Notes: generated from the letters alone by a model not told the origin. A DNA stretch of 64,000 bases from Cobetia amphilecti (GCF_030010415.1 NZ_JASCSA010000005.1); one strand, 5' to 3'. Counted from the stretch's first letter, positions 36,770 to 45,903 are shown. Made by a program: numbers and translations.

Positions 36770-38133
36770 TGACCATTCATACCCCGCTCAATGACGATAA
36801 CGCGCGCCCGGCAGGTGCTGGATCAAGTGCTGAAGCAAGTGGCGATCACGTCGCCAGCTACAAGGCCGATCTGTCGGTCAACTTCGCCGGCATCCGTGCC
36901 CCCAACCCCTTCTGGCTGGCCAGCGCCCCGCCCACCGACAAGGCCTACAACGTGGTACGCGCCTTCGAGGCCGGCTGGGGAGGCGTGGTCTGGAAGACCC
37001 TCGGCGAAGACCCGGCCGCGGTGAACGTCTCCTCCCGCTACTCGGCGCACTATGGCCCGAATGGCGAGGTCAGCGGCTTCAACAACATCGAGCTGATCAC
37101 CGACCGCTCGCTGGAGATCAACCTGCGCGAGATCACCCAGGTCAAGAAGGACTGGCCGGACCGCGCGCTGATCGTCTCGCTGATGGTGCCGTGTGAGGAA
37201 GAGGCCTGGAAGACCATCCTGCCGCAGGTCGAGGCCACCGGCTGTGACGGCATCGAACTCAACTTCGGCTGCCCCCACGGCATGCCGGAACGCGGCATGG
37301 GCGCGGCGGTGGGCCAGGTGCCGGAGTATGTCGAGCAGGTCACGCGCTGGTGCAAGACCTACAGCTCGCTGCCGGTGATCGTCAAACTGACCCCCAACAT
37401 CACCGACGTGCGCGAACCGGCCAAGGCCGCCTGGCGTGGTGGCGCCGATGCCGTCTCGCTGATCAACACCATCAACTCCATCACCCACCTGGATCTCGAC
37501 CGCATGGTCGCGCATCCCATCGTCGGCGACCGCAGCACCCACGGTGGCTATTGCGGCAGCGCCGTGAAACCCATCGCGCTGAACATGGTGGCCGAGATAG
37601 CGCGCACGCCGGAAACCGCCAACCTGCCGATCTCCGGCATCGGCGGCATCTCCAACTGGGAAGATGCCGCGGAATTCATCGCCCTCGGCGCGGGCAGCGT
37701 GCAGGTGTGCACGGCGGCGATGCTGCACGGCTTCCGTATCGTCGAGGAGATGAAGGATGGCCTGGGGCGCTGGATGGACAGCAAGGGCTATCAGCGTATC
37801 GACGAGTTCTCCCGCGCGGCGGTGCCCAACACCACCGACTGGAAGCAGCTGGACATGAACTATCAGGTGATCGCCCGCATCGACCAGGACAAGTGCATCG
37901 GCTGCGGACGCTGCTATATCGCCTGCGAGGACACCTCGCACCAGGCCATCATGCATCTGGCCAAGGACAACGGCACCGCCCGCTATGAGGTAAAGGACGC
38001 CGACTGCGTGGGCTGCAACCTGTGCGAGATCACCTGCCCGGTCGAGGACTGCATCACCATGGAAGTGCAGGACACCGGCAAGCCGTACATGAACTGGATG
38101 GAGGACCCACGCAATCCGCATCGCGCGGCCTGA
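36769..38133 (+). CDS. preA: Dihydropyrimidine dehydrogenase, catalytic FMN subunit
   Basis: A 454-residue dihydroorotate-dehydrogenase-like subunit. The FMN barrel has NPFWLASAPPTDK and the active-site loop FGCPHGMPERGMGAAVGQ with its Cys. Two C-terminal 4Fe-4S motifs follow (CIGCGRCYIACEDT and CVGCNLCEITCP). It reduces uracil or thymine to the dihydro form. The first 30 or so residues are a variable acidic leader not seen in compact homologues. It ends with a terminator at 38190-38217 shared with the TetR gene. Confidence 0.95.
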   Translation: MTIHTPLNDDNARPAGAGSSAEASGDHVASYKADLSVNFAGIRAPNPFWLASAPPTDKAYNVVRAFEAGWGGVVWKTLGEDPAAVNVSSRYSAHYGPNGEVSGFNNIELITDRSLEINLREITQVKKDWPDRALIVSLMVPCEEEAWKTILPQVEATGCDGIELNFGCPHGMPERGMGAAVGQVPEYVEQVTRWCKTYSSLPVIVKLTPNITDVREPAKAAWRGGADAVSLINTINSITHLDLDRMVAHPIVGDRSTHGGYCGSAVKPIALNMVAEIARTPETANLPISGIGGISNWEDAAEFIALGAGSVQVCTAAMLHGFRIVEEMKDGLGRWMDSKGYQRIDEFSRAAVPNTTDWKQLDMNYQVIARIDQDKCIGCGRCYIACEDTSHQAIMHLAKDNGTARYEVKDADCVGCNLCEITCPVEDCITMEVQDTGKPYMNWMEDPRNPHRAA

Positions 38134-38189
38134 TCGTCTGGTGCTCCTCTGATCCCGGGGCGCAGGTAGCAATAGATGGGAACCAAAAA

Positions 38190-38217
38190 AAGGGGCTGCC
38201 AGCAATGGCAGCCCCTT
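38190..38217. terminator. Terminator between preA and the TetR gene
   Basis: An 11-bp stem AAGGGGCTGCC with its complement, loop AGCAAT, preceded by an A run and followed by TTCTTC. Confidence 0.82.
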
Positions 38218-38294
38218 CTTCATTGTCTTGATGACCAATCAACGATGACCATGATTAGCTTAAGGACAATGAAATCATGGAGTCAACTGCTGAC

Positions 38295-38915
38295 TCAGGC
38301 GGACAAACCGACGCCCTTCAGCAGCACCCGCGTCACGTTCTGCACCGCCTGCTCGAATTCCCGATCACTCAGCGCCTTGCCCTGATTGAGCACCGCGATC
38401 TGGTGATCGAAGTCGGCGTAATGCTGAGTGCTGGCCCAGATCATGTACAGGTAGGCGGAGGCATCGACGTTGTCGATGCGGCCCTCGCCGATCCACTGGC
38501 GCAGACGTGACTTCTTCATCTCGGCCCACTCGTCGAGCCACACCGTCAGCTCTTCGCCCAGCACCGGCGCACCCTGCATGATCTCGCTGGCCCACACCTT
38601 GGAGCCATAGGGGCGCTGGCGCGAGTGCATCATCTTGGCGCGAATGTAGGTGGAGAGCACCAGCTGCGGGTCGTCGTAGGCCTCGAAGCACAGCGCATCT
38701 TCCTTCCACAGCGCCAGCAGGCCATCGAGCACCGCGCGATACAGCGCTTCCTTGGTGCTGAAGTAGTAATGCAGATTGGACTTGGGCAGCTCTACCTCGG
38801 CGGCAATATCGACCATGCTGGCGCCGACATAGCCCTTGAGAGCGAAGATCTTTTCGGCGGCGAGCAGGATGCGGCCGACATTATCCTTGCGAATCTGAGA
38901 CTTGCGAGTGGTCAT
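38295..38915 (-). CDS. RutR-like TetR-family regulator
   Basis: A 206-residue TetR repressor. The N-terminal HTH has ILLAAEKIFALKGYVGASMV and LPKSNLHYYFSTKEALY. The C-terminal domain is of the RutR/YcdC type (KMMHSRQRPYGSKVWASEIMQG). RutR-type proteins sense uracil or thymine and control pyrimidine use. Its place next to preA, convergent with it, makes it the likely regulator of the whole locus. AGGGGA lies six bases before the ATG at 38915. A different pyrimidine-related ligand cannot be excluded. Confidence 0.9.
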   Translation of the reverse strand: MTTRKSQIRKDNVGRILLAAEKIFALKGYVGASMVDIAAEVELPKSNLHYYFSTKEALYRAVLDGLLALWKEDALCFEAYDDPQLVLSTYIRAKMMHSRQRPYGSKVWASEIMQGAPVLGEELTVWLDEWAEMKKSRLRQWIGEGRIDNVDASAYLYMIWASTQHYADFDHQIAVLNQGKALSDREFEQAVQNVTRVLLKGVGLSA

Positions 38916-39085
38916 GCGATCCCCTGACGCGGTGCTGGCAGTGCGATGAGAATATCACAACCGCACTGCCAACATGTCTGAGCCGTCAGGTTTGCCCTGT
39001 CATCCGGCAAAGGAGATGGCGACTTATCTACAAGTGCTGTGCAATCCCGCGCCAGCGCGGATCGGCAAGGACCGCGCCCGCGACA

Positions 39086-40294
39086 TCACTCGAAGACCGC
39101 ACCATCGATGAAGCCATCCGCCGGCATCGGCACCTGGCCCGCCTCACCGCTCAGCCACCAGGGCGCCGGATGCGTGCCTTCACTGCGCTCATCCGCCACC
39201 GGTACCACCATGCCCAGCTTGCGGGCCGCCGTGCGGTAGAGGTCCGGACGCACACAGCGCGCCAAGGTCGCTTCGAGATCATTGTCGCTGATGCCCTCGA
39301 GATGCCCCCAGCGCTGCATCTGGGCGGCATACCAGCGCGTCTGGGAACGCCACGGGAAGTTGGCCGCGTAGCGATGGAAGATGGTCCAGCCGGGATTGTG
39401 CTGCTGGAAGTCGTCCACCGACTGCTCGACATCGACATCTTCCAGTCCGCGCGTCACCACGCTCATCGGCACCTCCGGCATGCCCTCGTCATGCAGCCAC
39501 TCGGCGGCTCTGGCCCGATTGCCGGGGCGATCCAGCCAGGCGCAGGCATTGAGCAGCGCGCGAATCAGCGCCTGATGCGCCAGCGGATGCTGCTCCGCCC
39601 AGTCCTCGCGCACGCCCAGCACCTTTTCCTGCCCGAAGCGCCAGATATCGTGACTGCCCGCCACCACCTGCCCCATCCCCTGCGCCGCTGCCAGGCTGTT
39701 CCAGGGCTCTCCGACACAGAAGCCGTCCAGCGCACCGCTGGCCAGCTGCGCGGCCATCAGCGGCGGTGCCACGGCGCGCATCTCGACGTCGCGGTCCGGA
39801 TTGATGCCGCCCGCCGCCAGCCAGTAGCGCAACAGATAGCGATGCGAAGAGAACGGATGCACGCTGGCCAGCTTGAGCAGCGGCTCACCGCGCTGCTTGC
39901 GCTCGCGCATATGCGCCGCCAGCGCCTTCGCGACCTGCAACGGACTGGAGAGGTCGTGGCCGTCCTCGCCGAGGGCGGCCATCAGCGCGCGCGACAGCGT
40001 GATGGAGTTGCCGCCCAGATTGAGCGTCATGGCACTGATCACCGGCGTGGCGCGGCCATCCAGGCCCAGGGTGGAGGTCAGCGGCATCAGCGCCAACATC
40101 TGCGCGCCCTGCAACACGCCGGTCTGCAGGTCATCACGCAACGCCGCCCACGAAGGTTGCCACTTGAGTGTCACCGCCAGCCCTTCCTCGCGGAAAAGCC
40201 CCAACTGCTCAGCGACCACGAAGGGCGCGGCATCATTGAGTGGCATCAGGCCCAGCGTCAGCTGATGGCCATTCAGGGGTACATCTGTGGGCAT
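39086..40294 (-). CDS. nasS: NasS-type cytoplasmic nitrate sensor
   Basis: A 402-residue NrtA/CmpA-family nitrate-binding protein without a signal peptide, which separates the sensor NasS from a periplasmic transporter subunit. Family motifs include TLGLMPLNDAAPFVVAEQ near the start and CVGEPWNSLAAAQGMG in the middle. In the known system NasS holds NasT when nitrate is absent and frees it when nitrate or nitrite binds. The ATG at 40294 (AGAGG ten bases upstream) is used; an in-frame GTG three codons earlier is possible. It is transcribed after nasT, 50 bases apart. Confidence 0.9.
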   Translation of the reverse strand: MPTDVPLNGHQLTLGLMPLNDAAPFVVAEQLGLFREEGLAVTLKWQPSWAALRDDLQTGVLQGAQMLALMPLTSTLGLDGRATPVISAMTLNLGGNSITLSRALMAALGEDGHDLSSPLQVAKALAAHMRERKQRGEPLLKLASVHPFSSHRYLLRYWLAAGGINPDRDVEMRAVAPPLMAAQLASGALDGFCVGEPWNSLAAAQGMGQVVAGSHDIWRFGQEKVLGVREDWAEQHPLAHQALIRALLNACAWLDRPGNRARAAEWLHDEGMPEVPMSVVTRGLEDVDVEQSVDDFQQHNPGWTIFHRYAANFPWRSQTRWYAAQMQRWGHLEGISDNDLEATLARCVRPDLYRTAARKLGMVVPVADERSEGTHPAPWWLSGEAGQVPMPADGFIDGAVFE

Positions 40295-40344
40295 CACGCA
40301 CACCTCTTGAACGATCGAGAGAGAAGGACAGTACGGCGACCGGC

Positions 40345-40920
40345 TCAGCGCCGACGCGCGGCCTTGAGCAGCTCATCGGCCAGCTCATGCAGGGCCAGGC
40401 GCCGGTTCATGGCGGTCTTGCGCAGGTATTGGTAGGCGGCATCTTCACTGAGCCCGCGCGTCTCCATCACCACGGCCTTGGCGCGATCGACGCTGCGCCG
40501 CTGCACCAATGTGGTCTGGGTACGGTTGAGCTCCCCCTTGAGCGCACGGTGCGCCTCGAAGCTGGTGATGGCGACCTCGACCATGCTGCGCACCATCGCT
40601 GGTATAACGTGGTCCACCACATAGGCCGAGACACCGGCGCCTGCCGCCTCACGCACGAGGTCCGGGGCATCTTCACTGGCCAGCATGATCATCGGCTTGG
40701 GATAGCGTCGCCCCAGCTGGCCGAGATGCTCCAGGGTGTCGCGGCTGGGCAGGTCGGCGTCGATGATCACCGCATCGGGCTGATGCTGCTCGACCAGCGC
40801 GTGCAGGTCCTCGTGCTCGTCAACGCGCAGCGCCACCTCGAAGCCGGCGCTCAATAGCGCCTGCTCCAGCGCGGCGGAGCGCTCACTGCGGACATCGACG
40901 ATCAGCACGGTCACGGGCAT
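40345..40920 (-). CDS. nasT: NasT-type ANTAR transcription antiterminator
   Basis: A 191-residue response-regulator-like protein. The N-terminal receiver-like domain is followed by a C-terminal ANTAR RNA-binding domain (VDRAKAVVMETRGLSEDAAYQYLRK split across helices, ending LHELADELL). NasT binds paired hexaloop hairpins in nitrate-operon leaders and prevents termination. AAGGAAA six bases before the ATG at 40920 sets the start. It comes before nasS and is divergent from a nitrate transporter with a candidate leader hairpin. Together with NasS it should couple nitrate presence to expression. Confidence 0.92.
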   Translation of the reverse strand: MPVTVLIVDVRSERSAALEQALLSAGFEVALRVDEHEDLHALVEQHQPDAVIIDADLPSRDTLEHLGQLGRRYPKPMIMLASEDAPDLVREAAGAGVSAYVVDHVIPAMVRSMVEVAITSFEAHRALKGELNRTQTTLVQRRSVDRAKAVVMETRGLSEDAAYQYLRKTAMNRRLALHELADELLKAARRR

Positions 40921-40974
40921 GTCAGGTTTCCTTGGGTCGGGCATGAGACTTGCCGTACACCCAAGCAGGATTCG

Positions 40975-40991
40975 TGCCGCAATCTGGTGCA
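40975..40991. promoter_or_regulatory. Candidate NtrC-binding site 1
   Basis: TGCCGC, five bases, GGTGCA. This matches the NtrC pattern TGCACC-N5-GGTGCA at 10 of 12 positions, about 250 bases upstream of the sigma-54 promoter. A second, weaker match (TGCACT-N5-GAGGCA) lies at 41038-41054. Confidence 0.45.
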
Positions 40992-41225
40992 ACCCTGCGG
41001 TTAAAGGCCTTCAGAGCGGCCGAGCCGAAAGCGTCGCTGCACTGCAATGAGGCATGCGCCTTGCCGACCCTCCCAGCGCCATCTTCGTGCGCCAGACTGG
41101 TACCTCGCGCCTTGCTGACGCACCGCCAGCGCGCACCCAGCCCTAGACACCGCCTGCACGTGCCAACCTATTGTCCTCGCCAAGCCATTGATCTTCTGGG
41201 ACTTGTCCCGCCCACACCCCCGCAA

Positions 41226-41242
41226 CTGGCGCGCTACTTGCT
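41226..41242 (+). promoter_or_regulatory. Sigma-54 promoter of the nitrate transporter
   Basis: CTGGCGCGCTACTTGCT matches the -24/-12 consensus TGGCACG-N4-TTGCW: GG and GC are separated by exactly ten bases and only one core position differs. Transcription would start near 41253, leaving a leader of about 220 bases before the transporter. This fits nitrogen-limitation control through NtrC. Confidence 0.7.
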
Positions 41243-41360
41243 TTGTTCCTGTCACTTGCCGCACAGACGCTCTGCTGCCGGCAACCATGGCATCACCGAC
41301 TGCTGCCATCGCTATCCATGACGTGGACCAGGCTCTTCGGAGTACGAGTGCGTCGAACCA

Positions 41361-41382
41361 GGCCCCTCAATGACGAGGCGCC
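41361..41382 (+). promoter_or_regulatory. Candidate NasT (ANTAR) hairpin in the transporter leader
   Basis: GGCCCCTC / GAGGCGCC form an 8-bp stem with one C-C mismatch around the hexaloop AATGAC. The loop has A at position 1 and G at position 4, the features of ANTAR-target hairpins. A clear partner hairpin and a T-rich terminator were not found, so the antitermination model is only partly supported. Confidence 0.4.
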
Positions 41383-41471
41383 CTTGCTGTCGTTCATTCA
41401 CAGCCGTTCGACCACTCGCCGAGCACACCTGACTTCGTGCCCGGCACCGACGCTGAATCAGGAGCCCACTC

Positions 41472-42830
41472 ATGGATATCCGCAACAAGGCCAGCCGCAT
41501 CCGGCTGTTCAGCTTCAACACCCCGCAAATGCGCGCTTTCCACATGTCGTGGTTCGCCTTCCACGTCTGCTTCTTCGGCTGGTTCGGCATCGCGCCGCTG
41601 ATGGCCGTGGTACGTGACGACCTCGGCCTGACCAAGACCCAGATCGGCAACACCATCATCGCCTCCGTCGCCATCACGGTGATCGTGCGCCTCGCCATCG
41701 GCGTGCTGTGTGATCGCATCGGGCCACGCAAGGCCTACACCTGGCTCTTGTGCCTCGGCTCGCTGCCGGTGATGTGCATCGGCTTCGCCGACAGCTTCGA
41801 ATCCTTCTTTCTGGCCCGTCTGGCCATCGGTGCCATCGGCGCTTCCTTCGTCATCACCCAGTACCACACCTCCGTGATGTTCGGCCCCAACGTGGTCGGC
41901 ACCGCCAACGCCACCACCGCGGGCTGGGGCAACCTGGGCGGCGGCACCACCCAGATGCTGATGCCGCTGGTGATGGCCGGCCTGCTGATGCTGGGCGTCG
42001 AGCAGACCCTGGGCTGGCGTCTGGCGATGGTCGTGCCGGGCATCGTGCTGTTCCTGACCGGTATCGCCTACTACTTCTTCACCCAGGATGCACCGGACGG
42101 CAACTTCAGCGAGCTGCGTGAGCGTGGTGAGCTGCCCAAGGCCGAGAAGGAATACAGCATGCGCGCCACCTTCGGCGCGGCGGCACGCGACATTCGCGTC
42201 TGGGCCCTCTTCCTCGTCTATGGCGCCTGTTTCGGGGTCGAGCTGACCATCAACAACGTCGCCGCCATCTACTTCTTCGATCACTTCGATCTCGACCTCG
42301 CCACCGCCGGTCTCATCGCGGGGCTGTTCGGCCTGATGAACCTGTTCGCCCGCACCCTGGGCGGCGTGTTCTCCGACCTGTTCGCCCGCCAGTCCGGCCT
42401 CAAGGGCCGCGTGCGCTGGCTGTTCATCGCGCTGCTGTGTGAAGGCGTGGCGCTGGTCGGCTTCGCCCAGATGGAAACCCTCGCGGTCGCCATCGGCATC
42501 ATGCTGGTCTTCAGCCTCTTCGTGCAGATGGCGGAAGGCGCGACCTTCGGTATCGTGCCCTTCGTCAATCGCAAGGCACTCGGCGCGGTCGCCGGTATCG
42601 TCGGCGCGGGCGGCAACGCAGGCGCGGTCGCCGCGGGCTTCCTGTTCCGCAGTGAGGAGCTGACCTACCAGGAAGGCCTGATGTACCTGGGCATGGGCGT
42701 GATCGTGATCTCGCTGTTCGCACTGCTGGTGCGCTTCAGCGCCGCCACCGAGGCCGAGGAAAGCCGCGCCTACGACGCCGCCGTCGCGGACCGCAAGCAG
42801 CAGAGCGAGCAGCAGCCCGCCTCGGCATAA
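41472..42830 (+). CDS. Nitrate/nitrite MFS transporter (NarK/NasA type)
   Basis: A 452-residue 12-segment major facilitator of the nitrate/nitrite porter group. Signature segments are GASFVITQYHTSVMFGPN and GTANATTAGWGNLGGG (NNP signature 1), and the second glycine-rich GAVAGIVGAGGNAGAV. AGGAG seven bases before the ATG supports the start. Linkage to nasST and a sigma-54 promoter points to assimilatory nitrate uptake. No nitrate or nitrite reductase genes are nearby; they must be elsewhere. Direction (uptake or nitrite export) cannot be read from sequence. Confidence 0.93.
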   Translation: MDIRNKASRIRLFSFNTPQMRAFHMSWFAFHVCFFGWFGIAPLMAVVRDDLGLTKTQIGNTIIASVAITVIVRLAIGVLCDRIGPRKAYTWLLCLGSLPVMCIGFADSFESFFLARLAIGAIGASFVITQYHTSVMFGPNVVGTANATTAGWGNLGGGTTQMLMPLVMAGLLMLGVEQTLGWRLAMVVPGIVLFLTGIAYYFFTQDAPDGNFSELRERGELPKAEKEYSMRATFGAAARDIRVWALFLVYGACFGVELTINNVAAIYFFDHFDLDLATAGLIAGLFGLMNLFARTLGGVFSDLFARQSGLKGRVRWLFIALLCEGVALVGFAQMETLAVAIGIMLVFSLFVQMAEGATFGIVPFVNRKALGAVAGIVGAGGNAGAVAAGFLFRSEELTYQEGLMYLGMGVIVISLFALLVRFSAATEAEESRAYDAAVADRKQQSEQQPASA

Positions 42831-42854
42831 GCGGATTGCTTTCTCCCCGAGCCA

Positions 42855-42900
42855 GACACAAGAAGGCCCCGCCTCATGGGAGGCGGGGCCTTCTTGTGTC
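42855..42900. terminator. Bidirectional terminator after the nitrate transporter
   Basis: A 20-bp perfect stem beginning GACACAAGAAGGCCCC, loop CATGGG. It serves the transporter and the converging small lipoprotein gene. Confidence 0.93.
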
Positions 42901-42951
42901 TGGCGACAGCTCAGGTCAGCGGCGACTCATCGCGGCGCTGGCATCCGAGCC

Positions 42952-43119
42952 TCAGCTATCGGTGGCGTTCTCGACGCTATCACCGGCTTCCTCGACGGCG
43001 TTGTCCATCTTCTCACCGGCCTTCTCCATCGGGCCTTCGTCCTCGCAACCGGCGAGCGACAGGCCACCGAGACCGAGCATGGCAATCATCAGCGAACTAC
43101 CCAGAGTCTTGAGCTTCAT
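42952..43119 (-). CDS. Small lipoprotein
   Basis: A 55-residue lipoprotein. The signal peptide MKLKTLGSSLMIAMLGLGG is followed by the lipobox LAGC (Cys24). The mature part is a short acidic amphipathic helix (MEKAGEKMDNAVEEAGDSVE), like entericidin-type or stress-induced small lipoproteins. AGGAGAG five bases before the ATG at 43119 sets the start; the upstream frame extension is not coding. Function unknown. Terminated by the hairpin at 42855-42900. Confidence 0.8.
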   Translation of the reverse strand: MKLKTLGSSLMIAMLGLGGLSLAGCEDEGPMEKAGEKMDNAVEEAGDSVENATDS

Positions 43120-43282
43120 GATGTCTCTCCTTGAATCATCGGTCGGAATGACGCGACAGCTGCCATCACACTCAGGCTGCCACGTGGTGTTACCCATGAC
43201 ATGGAGCTGGAGCCTTGCCGTTTCAAGGGTCACGCAACGCCGAGTTGCCTGTTGCTGATCAAAACCAACCGCTCAAGGCTGC

Positions 43283-43855
43283 TCAGATACCCAGCTCAGA
43301 GAAGGTATCGGGAAACTGCACTTCACCGCCCAGCCCCTCCAGATAGTCCGGCAGCAGCTCGAAGGCGACGAAGGAACCCGGCACGTCGTCATGATGGCAG
43401 TAGAGCCCGTAATGACCCGCCGGATGAAAGCCCAGGTGGGTATAGAAATCCGCATGGCCTGCCGCCACCACGGCCCCCGCCCCCAGCAGCCGGCAGCGCT
43501 TGACCGCCGAGATCACCAGCCGCTTGCCGATGCCGTGACGCTGATGCTGGGGCAGCACCGCCAGCGGCGCCAACGCCATCAGCACGCGGTCCGGGTAGCC
43601 GGAAAGCTCCACCCGCGACACCATCACATGCCCCAGCAGGCCGCCCTCGCCTTCGCTGAGGTGGCGGCCGGTCTCCGGGTCGGTGACACGCTCGGCCACC
43701 AGCGAGATCTGCGCCAGATTGCCTCGACGCAATCTGTCACCCAGGCGCGCTTCACGATGGCCGGCAAAGACGGATTCATGAATGCGGTAGATGCGCTCAT
43801 GATCAATGAGACGTTCTTCACGAATGCGAAGATTATCGACGGCGTTGGCAGTCAT
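43283..43855 (-). CDS. GNAT-family N-acetyltransferase
   Basis: A 190-residue acetyltransferase of the GNAT fold. The acetyl-CoA loop is visible in LAPLAVLPQHQRHGIGKRLV (the Q-x-x-G-x-G type pattern), followed by GHADFYTHLGFHPAG. It resembles YhbS-type enzymes; the substrate is unknown. The ATG at 43855 gives MTANAVDNLRIREE; a GTG at 43912 would add 19 residues, and neither has a strong ribosome site. It is a single-gene unit. Confidence 0.88.
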   Translation of the reverse strand: MTANAVDNLRIREERLIDHERIYRIHESVFAGHREARLGDRLRRGNLAQISLVAERVTDPETGRHLSEGEGGLLGHVMVSRVELSGYPDRVLMALAPLAVLPQHQRHGIGKRLVISAVKRCRLLGAGAVVAAGHADFYTHLGFHPAGHYGLYCHHDDVPGSFVAFELLPDYLEGLGGEVQFPDTFSELGI

Positions 43856-43955
43856 CACGAGGTACCGAATCAGCGCCCTGATGGCCAGGGACGTTACCTC
43901 AAGCTTAGCCACCGCCCGCAGCGGCTGCGAGCGTCAATCTGCTGCTCAAAAAGCA

Positions 43956-43982
43956 CGATGCCCGCCGTGGTGGCGGGCATCG
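43956..43982 (-). terminator. Terminator of dbpA
   Basis: An 11-bp stem CGATGCCCGCC with its complement, loop GTGGT. In the leftward direction it is followed by a GCTTTTT run, about 100 bases past the dbpA stop. Confidence 0.85.
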
Positions 43983-44084
43983 CTTGGGGTGATATCAAGG
44001 TCGCATGGCAGATGAAAAGCCTGGTTCAGCCCCTCTCAGACATGTCGCCGATACCGGTCAGGCGCGTCACCGACGCCGCCCGCC

Positions 44085-45485
44085 TCAGCTCTTGAGACGA
44101 CGCGCGCGGAAGGAGCGCCCCTTGAGCTTGCCATTCATCAGCTGGGTGAGTGCCGACTTGGCGACATCACGCTCCACGGCGAGGAAGGTGGTCCGCGCCA
44201 GTACCTTGATCTTGCCGATCTTGCTGCCTTCCAGGCCGCCGTCACCGGTCAGCGCGCCGAGGATATCACCGGGGCGCAGCTTGTCCTTCTTGCCGCCGTC
44301 GATCTGCAGCGTCGCCATGCGCGCATGGAACGGCTCACGCGTCAGCATGCTTTTCGAGGGCAGCGGCTCGGCTTCCAGCGTCTGCTCGAGGAATTCGCCC
44401 AGCTTGGTCAGGCGATAGTCTTCCTTCTCGGTGTACAGCGTGCAGGCGATGCCGGAGCTGCCGGCGCGGCCGGTACGCCCGACACGGTGCACGTGAGCGT
44501 CGAGATCACGCGCGATCTCGTAGTTGAACACCGCGTCCAGCGCTTCGATATCCAGCCCGCGCGCCGCGACGTCAGTGGCCACCAGAATCGAGGTGCTCTT
44601 GTTGGCGAACATCACCAGTGTCTGGTCACGCTCGCGCTGTTCGAGATCACCGTGCAGCGCCATGGCGCTGAAGCCGTGCTCATTGAGCGCGTCGCTGACT
44701 TCCTGCGCCTGACGCTTGGTGTTGCAGAACACCACGCTGGACTCCGGGCGGTACTTGAGCAGCAGGATACGCAGCGCCTCGAAGCGCGCCTCGTCATCGG
44801 CGACACGGTGAAACAGCTGACGGATGCTGCTGTCATCGTGGGTGGAGGCCACCTCGATGCTGACCGGGTCACGCAGCATGCGCTCGGCGATCGGACGCAC
44901 GCCATCGGCGAAGGTCGCGCTGAACAGCAGCGTCTGACGCTCCTCCGGGGTCTCGGCGACGATGGCATCCAGCACCTCGGCGAAGCCCATGTCGAGCATG
45001 CGGTCGGCTTCATCCAGCACCAGGGTATTGAGCTCGACCAGGCTCAGGCTGCCCTTGCGCAGGTGCTCATCCACGCGTCCCGGCGTGCCGACGATGATGT
45101 GCGCGCCGTGTTCCAGCGAGCCCAGCTGCGGGCCGAAGGGCGCGCCGCCGCACAGGGTCAGCACCTTGACGTTGTGCAGGCCGCGCGCCAGACGACGGAT
45201 CTCGCCGGCGACCTGATCGGCCAGCTCACGCGTCGGACACAGCACCAGTGACTGCACACGGAAGCGCGAGACCTTGAGGCGTGACAGCAGCCCCAGGCCG
45301 AAGGCAGCGGTCTTGCCGGAGCCGGTCTGGCCCTGGGCGATGACATCGCGGCCTTGCAGCATCGGCGGCAGGCTCTGCGCCTGAATCGGCGTCATGGTGT
45401 GATATTCGAGCGTGGCGAGGTTGTCGAGCAGCTCGGGCGCCAGCGCCAGAGAGGCAAAGGCAGGGGTGGCGGTGGCGTCAGTCAC
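44085..45485 (-). CDS. dbpA: ATP-dependent RNA helicase DbpA
   Basis: A 466-residue DEAD-box helicase specific for 23S rRNA hairpin 92, acting in large-subunit assembly. Motifs are AQGQTGSGKT (I), PTRELADQV (Ia), VLDEADRML (II), FSATF (III) and HRVGRTGRAG (VI), plus the C-terminal DbpA RNA-binding domain (LRPGDILGALTGDGGLEGSKIGKI, read as consecutive strands). It begins with GTG at 45485, with AAGGAA seven bases upstream. The adjacent terminator is at 43956-43982. Single gene, no operon partners. Confidence 0.95.
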   Translation of the reverse strand: MTDATATPAFASLALAPELLDNLATLEYHTMTPIQAQSLPPMLQGRDVIAQGQTGSGKTAAFGLGLLSRLKVSRFRVQSLVLCPTRELADQVAGEIRRLARGLHNVKVLTLCGGAPFGPQLGSLEHGAHIIVGTPGRVDEHLRKGSLSLVELNTLVLDEADRMLDMGFAEVLDAIVAETPEERQTLLFSATFADGVRPIAERMLRDPVSIEVASTHDDSSIRQLFHRVADDEARFEALRILLLKYRPESSVVFCNTKRQAQEVSDALNEHGFSAMALHGDLEQRERDQTLVMFANKSTSILVATDVAARGLDIEALDAVFNYEIARDLDAHVHRVGRTGRAGSSGIACTLYTEKEDYRLTKLGEFLEQTLEAEPLPSKSMLTREPFHARMATLQIDGGKKDKLRPGDILGALTGDGGLEGSKIGKIKVLARTTFLAVERDVAKSALTQLMNGKLKGRSFRARRLKS

Positions 45486-45774
45486 GGGGACATTCCTTCA
45501 ATCGATGAACAGGCACGAGCCGAACGGGCTTACGCGCGGGCGCAGAGCATAGCAGAGCGTGGCCACTAACGCCTGCCACGGATGCCAGCACCTGATACCG
45601 GCTCCCCAGGCGAGATAGCCTTTTTGAGCAACGCCCTCTCTTGCCCGCCAGACTCACCTCTCAGCACACCGTATGAGCCAGCTCGAATGTGACTCAACTC
45701 AAAGCATGATTTTCGTCACGACAGGATTCGATTCCCGCCAAATATCATTTATTAATTATCGTTAATTAAACAAA

Positions 45775-45903
45775 ATGGCCAACGGTCAGTTGGCATGTCA
45801 CGAAATCCCATATCAGGCGGTGGCTGAGTCGCTGCATATTTCACGCCGTGCATTTCCTGCAGCGCACTTCACGAAAATGGCGCCGACATTCGTGACGGGA
45901 TAA
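45775..45903 (+). pseudogene. Possible AraC-type HTH remnant
   Basis: A 42-codon frame whose centre reads IPYQAVAESLHISRRAF, close to the first helix-turn-helix of AraC-family regulators (pattern VAxxLxxSxRxLxR). No ribosome site precedes its ATG, and nothing before or after continues the family. It is most likely a decayed fragment; a short peptide is the less likely alternative. Confidence 0.3.

Larger units (their letters stand above)
40921..41471. other. Divergent regulatory region nasT / nitrate transporter
   Basis: About 550 bases without a gene. It holds candidate NtrC sites, a sigma-54 promoter and a leader of about 220 bases with hairpins, each annotated separately. Confidence 0.6.
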
